This document shows, one piece after another, positions 13,476 through 26,548 of a stretch of 64,000 bases of DNA. The first letter of the stretch is position 1. Every line of letters begins with the position of its first letter. The position numbers and the translations under genes are program-made. The notes below the pieces were generated by a model that did not search any database, was not told the DNA's origin, and saw only the letters and a program-made list of their open reading frames with translations. The DNA comes from Annona cherimola (taxonomy: Eukaryota; Streptophyta; Magnoliopsida; Magnoliales; Annonaceae): contig CM059971.1 of the NCBI GenBank assembly GCA_030490835.1, positions 103,482,095 to 103,546,094 on the forward strand, written 5' to 3'.

Positions 13476-14020
13476 GAATGAGGACTTCTTGGTCTCTCAT
13501 GTCAACTCCGTTAGGAGTTCCATACTTGCATTGCCCTCCCCAATTCCTCTGCCCGGTATTTCCTTATCCAATAGCTTCATTTGCTTTGTTATTTTCATGA
13601 ATGAGAAGCTAAATAGTTGGCTTGGTGTCAGTCGCCTCCACTTAGTGAAATTTCATCCACACCCATTTTCTAAAAATGCAGGGGTTGGTAGACCTTTTTC
13701 TTATTATGGTTGGGCATGAAGTTTTTTAAATAGAGTAAGCGTTGGGTTGACCTTGACTATGTGTAATCGCGCCCAGGCATGTGGACCACCTACATCGTAT
13801 CTATGTTTTATTCAGCCACCCCCCGGACATCTCTCACAGATTTTCACCTGGCCTGCCTGGGTAATTGGATATCTATCCACCAGCGACGTACGGAGCAATA
13901 AGCATGACCTCGGATTGGTTTAATTCTTACGAAAAAATTATTTCATTAGTATAGATAATTTTAGGTGTTGCATCGATGCCTAAATTTATTTGTTCGATCA
14001 AGTTGATAAGGCCTTCATTA
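13476..14020. other. 3' flank of pseudouridine synthase gene
   Basis: Presumed 3' untranslated sequence followed by intergenic sequence. No second gene or repeat boundary was recognised. Confidence 0.5.
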
Positions 14021-14023
14021 TTA

Positions 14024-14315
14024 GGGCATGTTTAGATATCACAGAAACCTTCCAAACAAAAATCTTTCACTTTTCACAATTATCATATTTTAAAAGCATT
14101 TTTTGACATTTTCTATGCAACTAAGTTTTTTAATAATTATTACATAATTATTCATGTAACTAACTTGTCTATTTTAATTTTATTCTTTTTACTCCTCATT
14201 ATTACTCTTATCGTATCATTTTCTTTCAATTCAAAACTTTCACACTATTGATAAAAAAAAAAACTTTCACTTTAAAAATTTTCATCCAAAAATTTTAGTA
14301 AAAATCTCACTTTAA
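14024..14315. mobile_element. Degenerate Tourist-like MITE
   Basis: Begins after TTA (14021-14023) with GGGCATGTTTAG. The interior words (tttttgacattttctatgcaac, taacttgtctattttaa, tcgtatcat) match the family. The right end is decayed, so its position is approximate. Confidence 0.6.
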
Positions 14316-14952
14316 AAATGTGCAAGTACGCAAGAAGTTAGGTTGAATCGTCAACTTAAACTCGAATTCTGCTTAACATTTAGAAATTTGGGGTAGACTT
14401 GTGTCCAATCGGATTTGCAAATAAGGTTGGATTGGTATTTTGTATATTAGATTAGGACTCGATTGAACTCGACTGGTTGTAACACACATACTTGTGGATT
14501 TATAAACATTTTAAAACTAGTTTTTCTGACCGTGGATATTGTAGAACTTGGAAATTTTATTTTACTTTATAATGAACATTATTCCTCTGCGGTTTATATC
14601 AGTTCTTTCTGTTCGTTTCATTTTTCATCCTTTTATATTAGCCCCAAATGGATTTTAGTTAAGGAACGTTAACTGAACTTTCCGGGGAATGCGAGGAGCC
14701 GCCGTACGCGATCTGGAATTTCTCTCTCTTCCTCCCTCCGATTACGTGTGACATGGAGCCATTTGCTCTCTTCTGGACTTGAAGCCGGTGCTCCAAGAGC
14801 ACACATCCATAATGTAAATCCACATTGTTATGCCTTGGTTTACCACGTGGTCTAGATTTCGATACTGAGAAAAAGAAAACTTGATTCCCTTTAGATTTGT
14901 TTTTAATCAGAATGAGAGGAAAACATGCTCCGTTTTAGATTTTTTTAAGTAA

Positions 14953-15725
14953 GGCTATGTTTGAGAAGTGATAAAATTTTTGGATGAAAAGTTTTTTGTG
15001 TAGAAGTTTTTTGATTGAGAGAAAATAATGTAACATGATAAGAGTAAAGATGATGAGTAAAGAAAAAAAGTTAAAATAGAGGGTTAATTTCAAATATACT
15101 CACTACAATTGCCTTTAATTACAAATATATTCATTAAGTTTGAAAATTTTCACATAGACTTACTAAGATTAGGTGAAATTTCATCAATTCTCATTTTGTC
15201 AGACATAATTAAAATTATTGTTATCCATCATATGAAGTGTCCAAAATGCCTTTTATTATTTAATAATAATAGTTATTCGATTATGATAAAAGTTGAACAA
15301 TATAATAGAAATACATCGAATGTGAGAGAGAAGCCAAGAAGAATGAGTTTTAATGTTATGAAAATTGTACAAATCATAATAAATATTAAATTAATCAGGG
15401 GTATTTTGGGATTTTAAAATTATTAAACGTTTATAATTGTCATAATGGATATATTTGAAATTTTACTCATACTTAGTGGGTATATATGAAAATTTTCAAA
15501 CTTAAATGAGTATATTTGTAATTAAGGGCAAATGTAGGGGATATATTTGAAATTAACTCTAAAATAAATAATAATTGTAAGGGTAGATGTGTAGAAATGA
15601 TTAAAAGTTACGGTAGTTGTATAGAACGATGTGAAAAAAGGATGAAAAAATGATTAAAAATGAGATACTTATAGGGAGGGAAAAGTTTTAGATACAAAAG
15701 CTTTGATATAAAAACAAATATGCCC
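14953..15725. mobile_element. Tourist-like MITE split by a second MITE
   Basis: The left part (14953-15078) starts after TAA with GGCTATGTTTGAG. The right part (15560-15725) ends in AACAAATATGCCC. The interior is the reverse complement of the family consensus seen elsewhere in this window. It is interrupted at 15079-15559 by an unrelated inverted-repeat element, which must be younger. Confidence 0.7.
15079..15559. mobile_element. Long-inverted-repeat MITE nested in another MITE
   Basis: The outer ~75 bp at each side are inverted copies: GGTTAATTTCAAATATACTC at the left pairs with GATATATTTGAAATTAACTC at the right, and gtttgaaaattttcacatag pairs with atatgaaaattttcaaac. Both sides are flanked by TAAAATA (15072-15078 and 15560-15566), a 7-bp or slightly longer target duplication. 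Related elements occur at about 35708-36154 and 52299-52661. No protein is encoded. Confidence 0.75.
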
Positions 15726-16745
15726 AGCAAATAATGACAACAACAAAACAGAAAACGGCGCTAGGCGGGGGTTAGAGACGCGAGTAGAGGAGAAATGTAA
15801 CGACGACAACACATTCACACAGCAACCAAAAGAAGAAAGAAACACAAAACGAATTGAGTGTTAAATGCAATGTGGCAAAGGTGGGTGTGATTTCACAAGA
15901 AGCAAAGAGGAAGTGGGGGCCGCTTGTGAAATCATGAACACGAATATAAAGCAGCCTAAGCCTTTCCGTTTTTTCACTTTTTCAGGACTATACAGTGATA
16001 TATGATATGATATGACGGCTGTTGATGCCGATATGTTTTGGCATTTTCAATAGCAAGGGGACGCATGTCATCCATCCATCTCATCACGAATTATTTTCAA
16101 TAGGTCTCGGGTGGACAGAATCAACCTCATCCGAAATTATCAGAATCCACGGCAAACCAAAAGGAGAAAAAAAAATTTGCAAGAATGATTCAATACTGCC
16201 TGCAAACATGAGCGCTTCCTTATTATTTTGGGACTAGTCGGGACTGGTTACAAAGAAGCGGACGTGTCACCTTATTTTATTTTATTTCGCCTTCCTTTTT
16301 TTGTGGTTTAGGCTCTAGCATCCACTTTGTTATTACAGTAATGGTGCATTTTGTAAGTGCGACTAAAATTTATAGTCTAGAAATTAACCTTGAGTTCAGG
16401 TTGGGTTGAGCTGTCATCAAGCAAGACAGTGGCCTGATTTTGACATGCAGTTACCCTTTTGACCTACCAAGCCCAAAATCCTTAAATTCCGCGCATTCCT
16501 GTCCCAACTCATTGGAGTTTAGTCTTGGTTATCTGCTTCCCAATCATTCTCCCTGGCATCTTGTCATTGATTGATTCTGGGGAAGGGACTGATGATGTTC
16601 TTCCTCACCAACCTGTTAGATGCTGTATCTAGTTTTCTACCTCAGTAATCACCTCACCCAACTTCATTTCTTGGCAAAGAAAATTTCAGGACCTTTCTTG
16701 GTTTGGCTCTTTAATGCCTTGGTTTTATTCCTGTCACTTCATGAG

Positions 16746-16782
<37 letters not shown>

Positions 16783-18195
16783 CATATCTTTGGTTTTTTT
16801 ATTTTTCGCCCCCTTGACTAGTCGGGATTCAGCCCACCATAACTGGGTCCCATTGAAGTGAAAAAAGTACTTCTAAGGGGGCATGTTATTGATCGCGGGT
16901 CGTCGGGAGCAAAAAAAATTTCAAGGTCTTCCACTAGCAAGAGCATGGCAGAGAGAGAATAAAGGAGGGCTGATGATTTTTTGGTTCCAAGTGATGAAAT
17001 CTCCATCTGCTTGCTTGGAAACTTCCCACCCAGATTCACACATGTTTCAATTCGTGTCACATAACGCATGTGTGACCCACCCAAAATGCGGATCGGCCTA
17101 ATTTTGGGGGTCTTCATTTCATTTTGTGGGTCTTATATTTCCCATTCTTTTCGTGTACCCATGCCACTTACGCCCTGTAATGTGACTGTGACTTGTCATG
17201 ACACTTGGCTAAAAGCACTATATAGTATATAGCTCGAGATGGCTTTTTGGGGGGTGAATGGAAGATGAGGAAGAGTCTGATATTCCAATTTCTATCGATT
17301 TGGTTTTGATAATCTGGCGTTGGAAAGGAAGAAAAAAACTAAATACAGAAAAAGTGGTGGTAGAAGACATGATAATCTTAGGGCTGCAAAGGCTATTGAT
17401 TCCTTCTTTGAATCTCGCCACTTTGGTGTCTGGAGACATTGAATTGGGCCACATCAAGTGGCACTTGGTACTAGCCATCTAATCTTTTTGGAATGTCTAA
17501 GCTTGGGTGGGGCCCTCCAAATGAGCACTCATGCTTCCCTTTTTTTGTCAACCCCATGACAATTTCCCATTTGTCTAGTATTTATGCTCATTAGCATATC
17601 TTAACACCAGGATAAATCCATGCTACAGGAAAAAGTAGGCAATCGACATGTGCCGATTTGAGACCGGATGGGATCTTTGGCAAGTAATGCTGAGTGGGCC
17701 ATCACGCCCCAATAAAAAAAAAAAAACTAAAAAGCTAACAAAAGCATAGAAACCTCCACTTCCAGCCCCACCACGACACAGACTCTTCGTTTGAAGCGGC
17801 TCTATTTGATGACAGATTGCAGCCATGAGAACGCAAAAATGGCTTTGGCTATGGCTATGCTGGGTGGGTAGATCACTTCCCCAAAACGAAATCTCAGCCG
17901 TCTGATTTATGAGACATTCAAGTTCCTTCCATTCGACAACTAACCTGCTGGCGGATTTGCTATTATGGTGTGACAACCAAGGAAAACCAAGGAAATTTGG
18001 GGTCAAGTTTTGGTTAAACTCAGCAATCACCGCAAACATGGTCTGTTTGTTTGGTTTTTCATGAATGCCTTGAGCTGAAGTTACCATGCATAAAAAATTT
18101 CCGTTCAATTAATACATATATAGCACTAAAACCCGCCTAAATTAACGAAACTTACCCTTAAAAAAACTCAATAATAATGTAACCTAAATTTTTTT
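15726..18195. other. Intergenic, no gene supported
   Basis: Includes a long poly-T tract at about 16750-16782. Open frames near 16818-17117 and 17623-18108 carry no recognisable domain and have no splice context. No transposon ends were recognised apart from the A/T tracts. Confidence 0.5.
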
Positions 18196-18197
18196 AT

Positions 18198-18537
18198 TTT
18201 GGAGTGTGCTTTGGAAGTGATTAATTTTTTGCATAAAAAGTTTTTGGTGTAACAGTTTTCAATCTAAAACTTTTTACTATTTACAACCACCTTATTTTAA
18301 TCATTTTTTCTAATCTAACTAAACAATCGATTTGAATTTCAATCATTTTTATATAATTATCTATACAACTAATATATCTATTTTAACTTTATTTTCTGTG
18401 CTCTTCATTATTATTTCTATTATATCACATTATTTTCTTTAAATTTTAAAATTTTTTATCAATTTTTTTTTTCACTTTTCAAACAAACTCTCAAAAGTTT
18501 TGATTCGAAAACCTTTATATATAGCCAAACATGCCTT
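18198..18537. mobile_element. Degenerate Tourist-like MITE
   Basis: The left end GGAGTGTGCTTTGG and right end CCAAACATGCC are imperfect inverted repeats. The interior (aatctaaaactttttac, aactaatatatctattttaac, tatatcacatta) matches the family. Confidence 0.65.
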
Positions 18538-20010
18538 AAAATAAAATTAATTGTATTTTATTTTTGAGGAATGATCTTGTGGTTAATAATTTCATTCGTT
18601 AGCTGCACCATAAGCCTTATTTTTTGTTTTTATAAGATTATTATGTAAGTGTATTTAACTTATATAATAAATTTTACTATTTTTGAAGACGTGTATATAA
18701 CTAAAATACTCATATATTTGTAATTTCAAAAAAATACAATCTTTAAAAATAGTAAAACTTTTTCAGCGAATAAAAATTGTAAAACTTGATATGTAAGTTA
18801 AATATACTTCGAATATCAGTTTTACGAAACGAAAAAAAAAAAAAAAAGGTTTACGGACGGGGAAGGTTAACGAGATCATGCCTATTTATTTTTAACTTGT
18901 TATTTGAACCGTGTTTTGGGTTAAGAATAGTGCAGGCAGGGGGAATAATATGATACGGCAGCGATCGAGCGTTTAGAAAAGGCCGGATGGAGAGCTGCAA
19001 ATGCGATGTGGCCGAGGATTATCTGAATATATATAATGGAACTTTTACGTGTCAGATCGTGGTCTTTTTAGTCGTCCAAACCATGAAAGAACGGCAGACT
19101 TTGGTGCCGTCCCCCGCCCCACTTGGGCCCCATCTCCTCTGTACACCCTCCTCTTATTCGAGAATATTAATTATTATGGCGGTGTCAAGTTAAGATTCGT
19201 GCCGTATATATACAGCAGCAGCAGCAGCAGCAGAGAATGGTATTAATAATAATAATAAAAAATCAATGATGTAGTAGCTAAGCTACAAATGGTATCGAAT
19301 AATTAAGTGGAGATTACAAGTGGTGGCTGGAGATAAATGATGATCATATCTTCGTTTTATGTGAGTAAGTAGCTCATTTGCTCATCCAGTCTTGCATGTA
19401 CACAGGCATGCGGTTCCACCCAATCACTGGTATTCACAATTGAAAACTGAGCTCTAGACATCGAACCCATTAATTTGCACTTAATTGGCTGTCTTATATA
19501 TCACATCCATGGATTACCAAAGTCAATACCCTGATAATTAACGTCTTCTTCAACACTCGCTGCTTGGTCTGGTTGTTGAAATATATCCGCTTTTTAGCAA
19601 GTTCGATGTGACCCAAAATCTTTATCTGGAATAAGCTATATTAGTATCGACTCTAAATTGGTGTTTATCCCTTGAAACGAAACTCTGCTGTAATTTTACC
19701 ATGAGGCTAAATAGGCCGGTTAGACAGGCAATCGGATGCCTTAAAGTCTTTGCCACAACCCAGCATCTGTCAGCTGGTTCAAGAGGAATTTGCAAGACTG
19801 AATCTCCAAGTTTGCCAATTTGAATTCTTCAACTTTTTTTGTTTTTACGTGAATTTTTGAACTTATAGATTGGACATGTGCAAAAATAACCTTTAAAGTT
19901 TTTTTGAATTTGCAAACATATAAAATTATGATTTTCACTTATGAAAATGCATGCCCAGAATTTGTAGGATTTGAAATTTTTGAAGGCTATTTTTGCTAAT
20001 ACCCCTTATT
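18538..20010. other. Intergenic with short (CAG)n and (TAA)n repeats
   Basis: A short CAG run at about 19212-19232 is followed by TAA repeats near 19243-19258. No gene was recognised. Confidence 0.5.
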
Positions 20011-20014
20011 TACT

Positions 20015-20180
20015 TAAGGTGTATTTCTCAAACTAAAAAATTTTTTAAACTAAAACTTTTCGCTATTTCACACCTACCCTTTCATATGTATCATTTTCTT
20101 CAAATTCAAAAACTTTTATACCAAATTTTTTTTATTACTTCCTAATTGGCAACTTTTATACCAAAAACTTTGTTTTAAAA
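20015..20180. mobile_element. Fragment of Tourist-like MITE
   Basis: Partial family match: GGTGTATTTCTCAAAC, taaacttttcgctatt-type words and ttcaaaaacttttatacc. The distal end and target duplication are not recognisable. Confidence 0.4.
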
Positions 20181-21640
20181 ATTTAATGTAGTTCTTGTAT
20201 TTTCTATTATAATAAAAAATTTAATATTCTTTATTAACATTAAATAGACTAATTTCATGTTAGTAAGATATTGGAATTTTCCATGAAAAATCATTGTAAA
20301 AATTATATTTTAGTATTACAATAAAATATGAAAATAGCCAAAATGAAAAAGATGTAATGCAAGATAAAGAATCCAATGTCAAACGCAATGATTTTAGGCT
20401 GCGATTGTGCTTCTTTGAGTTCATTTTTTTAATTATAACTTCTTGGAGACTATGGAGTACATTGGAGCGACATGAAATCTGAGTATGTCTGAAGTCACCA
20501 GGTAAACATGGCTTTAAGATGTTCCTTGATGCATGAAAACCTAAAAGTGTTCATTTGTTCAAATTCGCTTATCACTTTCATTTTTTATTGTTTCAATTAA
20601 CATTTTATTTCCAATGTTACATTTTTTCATCTCCTATTACATACTGAGCCTATCAATCTTGTAAATTCCTATATCAACTGACATCATTAAAAAGAAAATC
20701 CAAGCTCCTCTCACATGAAAGACTTGTAATTTTCACACACCTAGAGAGGGAACATCCACTAGAGACGAAAGGAGTGTTGGAACTCCCAACCACGACCCTC
20801 TCATATTTTTTTCGTTTGTTAAATAATGAAAAAGGAGTAGCTTAAAATTTTGAGTTGCTAGAACTGGAATCTTTACACATAATGTTATATTTTTTTCCAA
20901 TCTTATATCATATATCAAGCCTATTAAATCTTATAAGTTCACTCACTTCGTTAAGAAGAAGATTAAAAAAAAAAAAAAAAGACTCCTCGTATCGAAAACT
21001 CACAACTCCTACACGCACACAGGATGCGATCATGCGAAACGGGTATCAAGCCCTGACCGGAACGATTCCGTGCGATAAATAATAACACGTCTAAAAACGG
21101 CTGCATGTACGGGCATCAATTTTGCACACTCCAGTGACGTTGCATGTTCGCAGCTTTCTTCCTTTTGTCGCCTAAGCCTGCAGAGATAAGAAAAAAGCAG
21201 AGGAGCTAACAGCTAACATAAATATTATTAATCCGATCGATATTCTAGTGGGCTCCTGTATATTGTCCCTTGCAATCTTCCACGCATTCTATTTCTATCC
21301 CGCATCTTGTTTTTTCTTTTTGGGTCGACCCTTATCCTTCCCATGCATGATTCCTAGTGATCAGTGGGGACCCACCCTTCAAGTTCAGCCGATAATAAAT
21401 CCCCCGCTTATCAAAAATCAGCTTAGTGTACTTATCTCCCCACACCCACTTCGTACTTCTTGTTTTTCTTTTCTTCAAATTCGAGTTTTCTTTTTTAAAA
21501 AAATATCCGAATATTTTTTGGATGAACTGAGCATGCATGTTCATATGTGCTTTTCTGGCCTGGCGTGCATGTGTGGCCCACCTCATCATTTGATGGTGGG
21601 AAGGAAGCTGGTTTACAAAACCCCCCTCATATGCTAGAAA
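20181..21640. other. Intergenic upstream of the Aux/IAA gene
   Basis: An imperfectly repeated block occurs near 20640-20700 and 20890-20990 (words tgagcctatcaatctt and caagcctattaaatctt), the second ending in a poly-A tract at about 20965. No gene. The last few hundred bases probably contain the promoter of the Aux/IAA gene; no single element is certain. Confidence 0.4.
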
Positions 21641-21766
21641 GCTCCAACATTCTCTCATCTCTCCCTTCTTCAAAACAATCCCAACCAACTTGAAATCCTC
21701 TCCTTTTATTCTCTCTCTTTCTCTGTCTCTCCCTCTGTTGAAGCGAAGCAAAGCAAAGAATCAGCT
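21641..21766 (+). promoter_or_regulatory. Probable 5' leader of the Aux/IAA gene
   Basis: A CT-rich stretch (ttctctctctttctctgtc, about 21709-21735) directly precedes the start codon, typical of plant 5' untranslated leaders. The transcription start itself is not visible. Confidence 0.4.
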
Positions 21767-24574
21767 ATGAAGAACCAACTTGTACCCAAACAAGAGCCGG
21801 AAGAAGAAGCAGCAGCAGCAGCAGAAAGCTGGGAGAAGAAAGCGAGAGGTTGTTTCCAAACCGGCCACTTGGGCCCCAAAACCAGAGAGACGGACCTGAG
21901 GCTTGGGCTGAGCGGTTTCGAGGAGGAAGAGGAGGAGGAAGGGTGTGGTGGTTGCGATGCAAAGGGCGTGGTGGGCCAGAAGGCTTTCGTGCTGAGGCAG
22001 AGGAACGACGGTTTCGGAGACAAAAGGTGGTTTGAAGAAACGGGAAGTGGAGGCGGTTTCGTGGATGCGTGGAAGCAAGAGAAAGCGGTCTTCGAGCCAA
22101 ACAACCACCAAAGGTACGTGGGCGTGCCTGCCTGCCTTTGTCTTTCTACCTCCTCCGGCTCCCTTCCATTGCATTCCATAATAAAATACGTGGATTTATG
22201 GTGGGGATGCATGTCCGTTGTACCTCCATACTCCATAGCGCCTATTCATTACGCCACGTGCGTACTTGATTGAATTGCTTATATACATTCAAAAAATCCT
22301 TTTGTTTTCATCCCCCCTCCCCCCACAAAAAAAAAAAAAAAAAAAAAAAAACTTTTGTCATTTGGACGACACTTATCAACGATCTGACTAATACCCTTTT
22401 CTTTAATTTGGGTATAGCTTTCTGAAGCCTTAGCTTATTATATCATCATCATTGTTATTTTAAATTTAGTTATTAAAAATAGCTACCTACTTGTTTGAAA
22501 AATACACATAATTTTATAGCTATTGATTTTTCAAAAACTCTTCTAGTTATAAACTTTCCGCGGCCAAAATGGATATAATTTTGCAGCGCAGCCCACTTAC
22601 ACACGAATTTGATTTTGATGGTTTTTGGTAAACCGTTTGATGATAGGAGTGCTTTTCAAAATAATAGTCTTTTTTGATGACAAAAATAATAGTCTTGGAT
22701 AAGACTGTAAACTAGAAAAAAGATGGGAAGCAAACGAAAAGATCGCTATAATTTTGTTTACTTAATAACCAATCATGTTTCTCAAAAAAAAAAAAAAAAA
22801 CAATCATGAGTTCATGATGTTATATATATTCATTCCTGAAATCTTAATTTTTGTGAGATTTATAGAAGAATTTTCTTCTTGATGGTGGGAGCATCGGGGG
22901 TGTGCGTGTGTGTGTGTGTTTGCAGATGTGCTCCTGTGGTGGGTTGGCCCCCAGTCCGCACATTCAGGAAGAATCTGACTCCCCCAGTGCTGAAAGCAAC
23001 GTCAACGCCAGTCACGCCAACGCCCGCAAAACCAGCTGCTGCTGTTGATGTGGCTTCAAACATGAAGGTTGATCATGAGACCATGTTTGTGAAGGTGAAC
23101 TTGGAAGGATATGCAGTTGGGCGGAAAATCAATTTGAAGGCACACCACAGCTATGAATCCCTCTCGCATGCGCTACAGCACATGTTTGAAAACTTCTTCT
23201 CCAGTCAGTCCTCTCAATTTCTAGTAACTTCTGTTTATTTTTTGGCCGAACCTTGACCGGCCTGTTCTCCTTATTTTCACACTTTGTATGAATCTCCTTG
23301 AGGACCCATTTCATTCTTTTTGCAAAATTGACCCACCCCAAAATTTTCGCTTAACTGCAAATCAATTAGACAATCTGTGGTTTGGGTTTTTCCGAAATAG
23401 ACTTTCAAAGTTAAAAATTTGTTACAAAATAAAACCTGACGCTACGTTAATTTGCTAGGCAAATGAAGTTTTGTGACATATTGGAATACGTTTGAATTTT
23501 ATATCTTAAATTGCCTTACACTTGCGTGTGTAGGTGTTTGTTTTGTGACGTTCCAAAACCCAGAGGGTCTGTTTAGCAAATACCTAAACCACAGGGCTAA
23601 TTTGCAATTTTGCCAATTTACAGGGTCAATTTTGCAAAAAGCCCAATCACACCCCCTCGATTTTGAATTATGGGTATGTCATGACCCAAAAGCTGAAAAT
23701 TTCCTCTGCGTTTTCCCATTTCCCACCAGTAGATTACTTCAAGGACCGGGAGCAAAATAAAGAAGACAAGGTAAGAACTCCCAGCCATGTTCTGATATAC
23801 GAAGATAATGAAGGAGATCGAATGCTCGTTGGCGATGTGCCTTGGGAGTAAGAAATATAAATTTCATTTTTCTTCCATTTCAACTTCTCTGTGCCAGAGA
23901 TATGATTCATCATCACGAACCAAATCTCTTATCGCGCTCTCTTGCAGGATGTTCATCAGCACGGTGAAAAGGCTACATATCATCAGTGGATCCAAGGCGC
24001 CGACACTTGGTAGGAGAATTATCAATTTGATTAAAACTTTTTTCTATCACTGCAAGAAAAATTTTCATATGCAACTGTGTAAATTTGGCTGCAAATAATG
24101 CTAAAGCAGGTTACACTGCCAAGACATTTAAGATATTTGCAGTAACCATTAATAGTATTTGTAGTCAAACGAAAATAGCTGCATATGTTGCCAAATATTT
24201 ATAACCAGTTTGCTTGCTGCATGTACCTGTTTGCACCAAATGATATCAAATGCAGTCACATTTATGCTACATACAGCTTAATTAATGTTGCATTTAAGAA
24301 AGTTTGTTCAAGTTCATTTATTTGAGGCATCGATTAATATATATCTAGTTGAATTGCAGCAATTTGGTAGCGCATCTGATTTTGCTTTTGGTGTTGTCAA
24401 GTCAAACACTAACTAAGATCATAAAAACTCTAGCGACAACTGATATGAGATATTGTAGTTTCTCATATGCAATCCAAATCAATAGTTAATGCATCTAGAC
24501 AGATTCCAAAATTTGATTATTTTTATTATTATATATTTGCAGTCGATGGAAGGGTGGTGACGGATCGAGAATGA
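21767..24574 (+). CDS. Aux/IAA auxin-response repressor, five exons
   Basis: Exons: 21767-22113, 22926-23203, 23730-23847, 23948-24009 and 24543-24574, all GT-AG with matching phases, giving 278 residues. Aux/IAA proteins are nuclear repressors that bind ARF transcription factors and are degraded when auxin joins them to TIR1/AFB F-box receptors. Domain I is the EAR motif LRLGLS (residues 44-49). Domain II is the degron core GWPPVR (122-127), intact, so auxin-dependent turnover is expected. Domains III/IV form the PB1 interaction module: MFVKVNLEGYAVGRKI (about 169-184, with the basic-face Lys) and YEDNEGDRMLVGDVPWEMF (about 232-250). The acidic run after domain I and the split of III/IV by a Lys/Glu linker resemble the IAA18/26/28 branch. 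The C-terminal tail after domain IV is short, and its last exon adds only ten residues. Exon 5 is the least certain part. Confidence 0.93.
22322..22351. repeat. Poly-A tract in Aux/IAA intron 1
   Basis: About 24 consecutive A residues. A second A-run lies at 22782-22800, and a short GT microsatellite at 22903-22920 sits just before the exon 2 acceptor. Confidence 0.85.
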
Positions 24575-25260
24575 ATTGGTTCCTGTTTCCGCAATTCGAT
24601 CTGTACTAAACAATGGAGAAGCTGGAATCCTGTTTGTAAACTTTGTAACCTCTACTAGTCTAGATTGCTCAGCAAGTTAAATTCTGTTATTTTTGTGTGT
24701 TGTTCGCATGTTATTTGGTGCTTTGGTCTTCTGGGTTCCAACGATCAGAACTCAGTATGTAATAATTCTGCCACTAATCGCAAGCTCAGCTTACACTTTG
24801 TTTGACACAATTTCCTGCTTCTCTTGTGCCATTGACAATGCACTAATTCACGCGATCAGTAACGATTAGTGCAAAGAAAATTTTTTATTATATGGAAACT
24901 ATTGCTCCCTTGGGAACTCGAAACCAGGAGTCAGGCATGCACATTGTCAATTCTAGAACTGAGCAAATAATCTTTAATCTTGGAGCAAAGATTTTTTTAA
25001 AAAGAAAAAAAAAAAAACTAAAAGAAAGATAACAACAACAAGGAATTTTAAGTAGATACCAAGTGCAATATAATTCCTATTCGACCCAAGATAATAATCA
25101 CAAAACAGTAGGAACGATAAGCAAACAATTGAAAAACAGAACCGATCCCATCACGACAAAAAGCAGCGGCGGCGGCAGAACAAGAACAGTGATGGAAACA
25201 TCCAAGCAAGAAAGATAAAAACAAAACCAGAGATGCATTTTCCAATCCGGCCGAGAGTTG
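24575..25260. other. Convergent 3' flanks
   Basis: Sequence between the stop codons of the Aux/IAA gene (+) and the first dioxygenase gene (-). It presumably holds both 3' untranslated regions. No further gene or repeat was seen. Confidence 0.6.
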
Positions 25261-26548
25261 TCATAGAACGGGTGTGAAGCGGTAAGAAGAGTAGGAAAGC
25301 GAGCCATGGCTCCAGCTCTGGTGGATGAGTGCCGCCTTCGCACCGTGGCCGGCAGCCCCCAGGGCGACGTGAAGAGGGTAGAAGTGGTCTGGAGATGGGT
25401 GTGCAGTTTTTGCATGAGGCGCCTTCTCCAAATACTCATTCACGTCGTCGAACCTAGTGCAATTAATTAAGAGCAGAAAATTCAAGTTAGAAAAGGAGGG
25501 GACTATGATTTATGAACAGAGGCAGGTACCTTCCATTGAGGAGTGCGTTGGTGAGCCAGGTGTCGAACTCAACGGCCCATGGAGCAATGTTGCCATCGAA
25601 GCTGATGCGGCGCAAGTTGTGGACGGCACTTCCAGAGCCGACGACGAGAACCCCTTCGTGTGGAAGCGGAGCCAAAGCCCTCCCAAGATTGAAGTGGTAT
25701 TCAGCATCTCTGTTTGTCTGAACAGAGAGCTCGCAAACAGGAATATCGGCCTGGGGATACATAAGGAGGAGAGGAACCCACGCTCCATGGTCCAGACCAC
25801 GAGCTTTGTCGTCCTTCACGCTCTCGTAGCCAGCCCCAGTCAGCAACTCCTTCACCCTTTCCGCTACTTGGGGTGCACCTGGTGCTGGGTACTCCAGCTG
25901 TTATTAAGAAAACAATTAATGAGAAAATAAAATTATTAAGATACATAAGATATTTAATTAATTGATTGAAAAGATGAAAATACGGGACCAAGAAATTCAT
26001 TCCATCTTGATTCCACATTTGTTAGCATTAGCAGATGAATTGATCATTTGGCATGTTAGATATTATTCTTGTTGGAACTCGCACTATTGCTACTTGACTT
26101 GGAACTTGGAATGATATTATAAAAAAAACGGTTTTGTCGGCATTTAAATCAAATGGTAAATAAATAAAACAAAAAATCTCAAGCCTGGCGTATACAATAC
26201 TGGGCATACATGCTTGTATACATACATATATACCCAATTTCATGGATTGTAAGTGGGCTGGGCTTTAGTGGGAGTGGTGGGAAGATTCGATGAGATGGAA
26301 TTGAAAGATGTTCACGTACGTACCTGGTACATGGGCTCCGGAAATCCATAGAAATCGTAGATGGTTTCATTGCGGTGGACGACGTTGACGGTGGGGACGT
26401 GCGTCTCCCAGTGGCCGGAGACGACGAGGATGGCTTTGGGAGTGGGCTCCAAAATCTTCTGCTGCCAAGACATGAGGAAATGCCTAGCAGGGAGCTCCTC
26501 GTCTATCACAAGCGTCGGCGATCCATGAGACAAGAAAAAGGTATCCAT
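25261..26548 (-). CDS. LigB/DODA-like extradiol dioxygenase, array copy A
   Basis: Exons on the minus strand: 26548-26324, 25897-25530 and 25453-25261, with phases matching, giving 261 residues. LigB-type class III extradiol dioxygenases use a non-haem metal to cleave catechol rings. Plant homologues include 4,5-DOPA dioxygenase of betalain plants and related enzymes of unknown or phenylpropanoid-type substrate elsewhere. Candidate metal or active-site residues are in SHGSPT (His8), SGHWE (His46), [12 protein letters not shown] and [10 protein letters not shown] (His216, His221). The Caryophyllales betalain enzymes are known for a differing loop at this last motif, so DOPA cleavage to betalamic acid should not be assumed. 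Unlike copies B and C, it has SGHWETH in place of SAHWQT. It is the 3'-most gene of a three-gene tandem array on one strand. Confidence 0.92.

Noticed and set aside
17623..18108. 161-codon open frame on the minus strand
   Set aside because: Low-complexity, no domain, no splice context; the length is plausible by chance in this region.
21706..22236. Long open frames on the minus strand across the Aux/IAA exon 1
   Set aside because: They are antisense shadows of a compositionally biased coding exon; no family motif is present and the plus-strand Aux/IAA domains are unambiguous.
25457..25930. 157-codon plus-strand open frame over dioxygenase copy A
   Set aside because: Antisense shadow of the dioxygenase exon 2; similar shadows occur over copies B and C.
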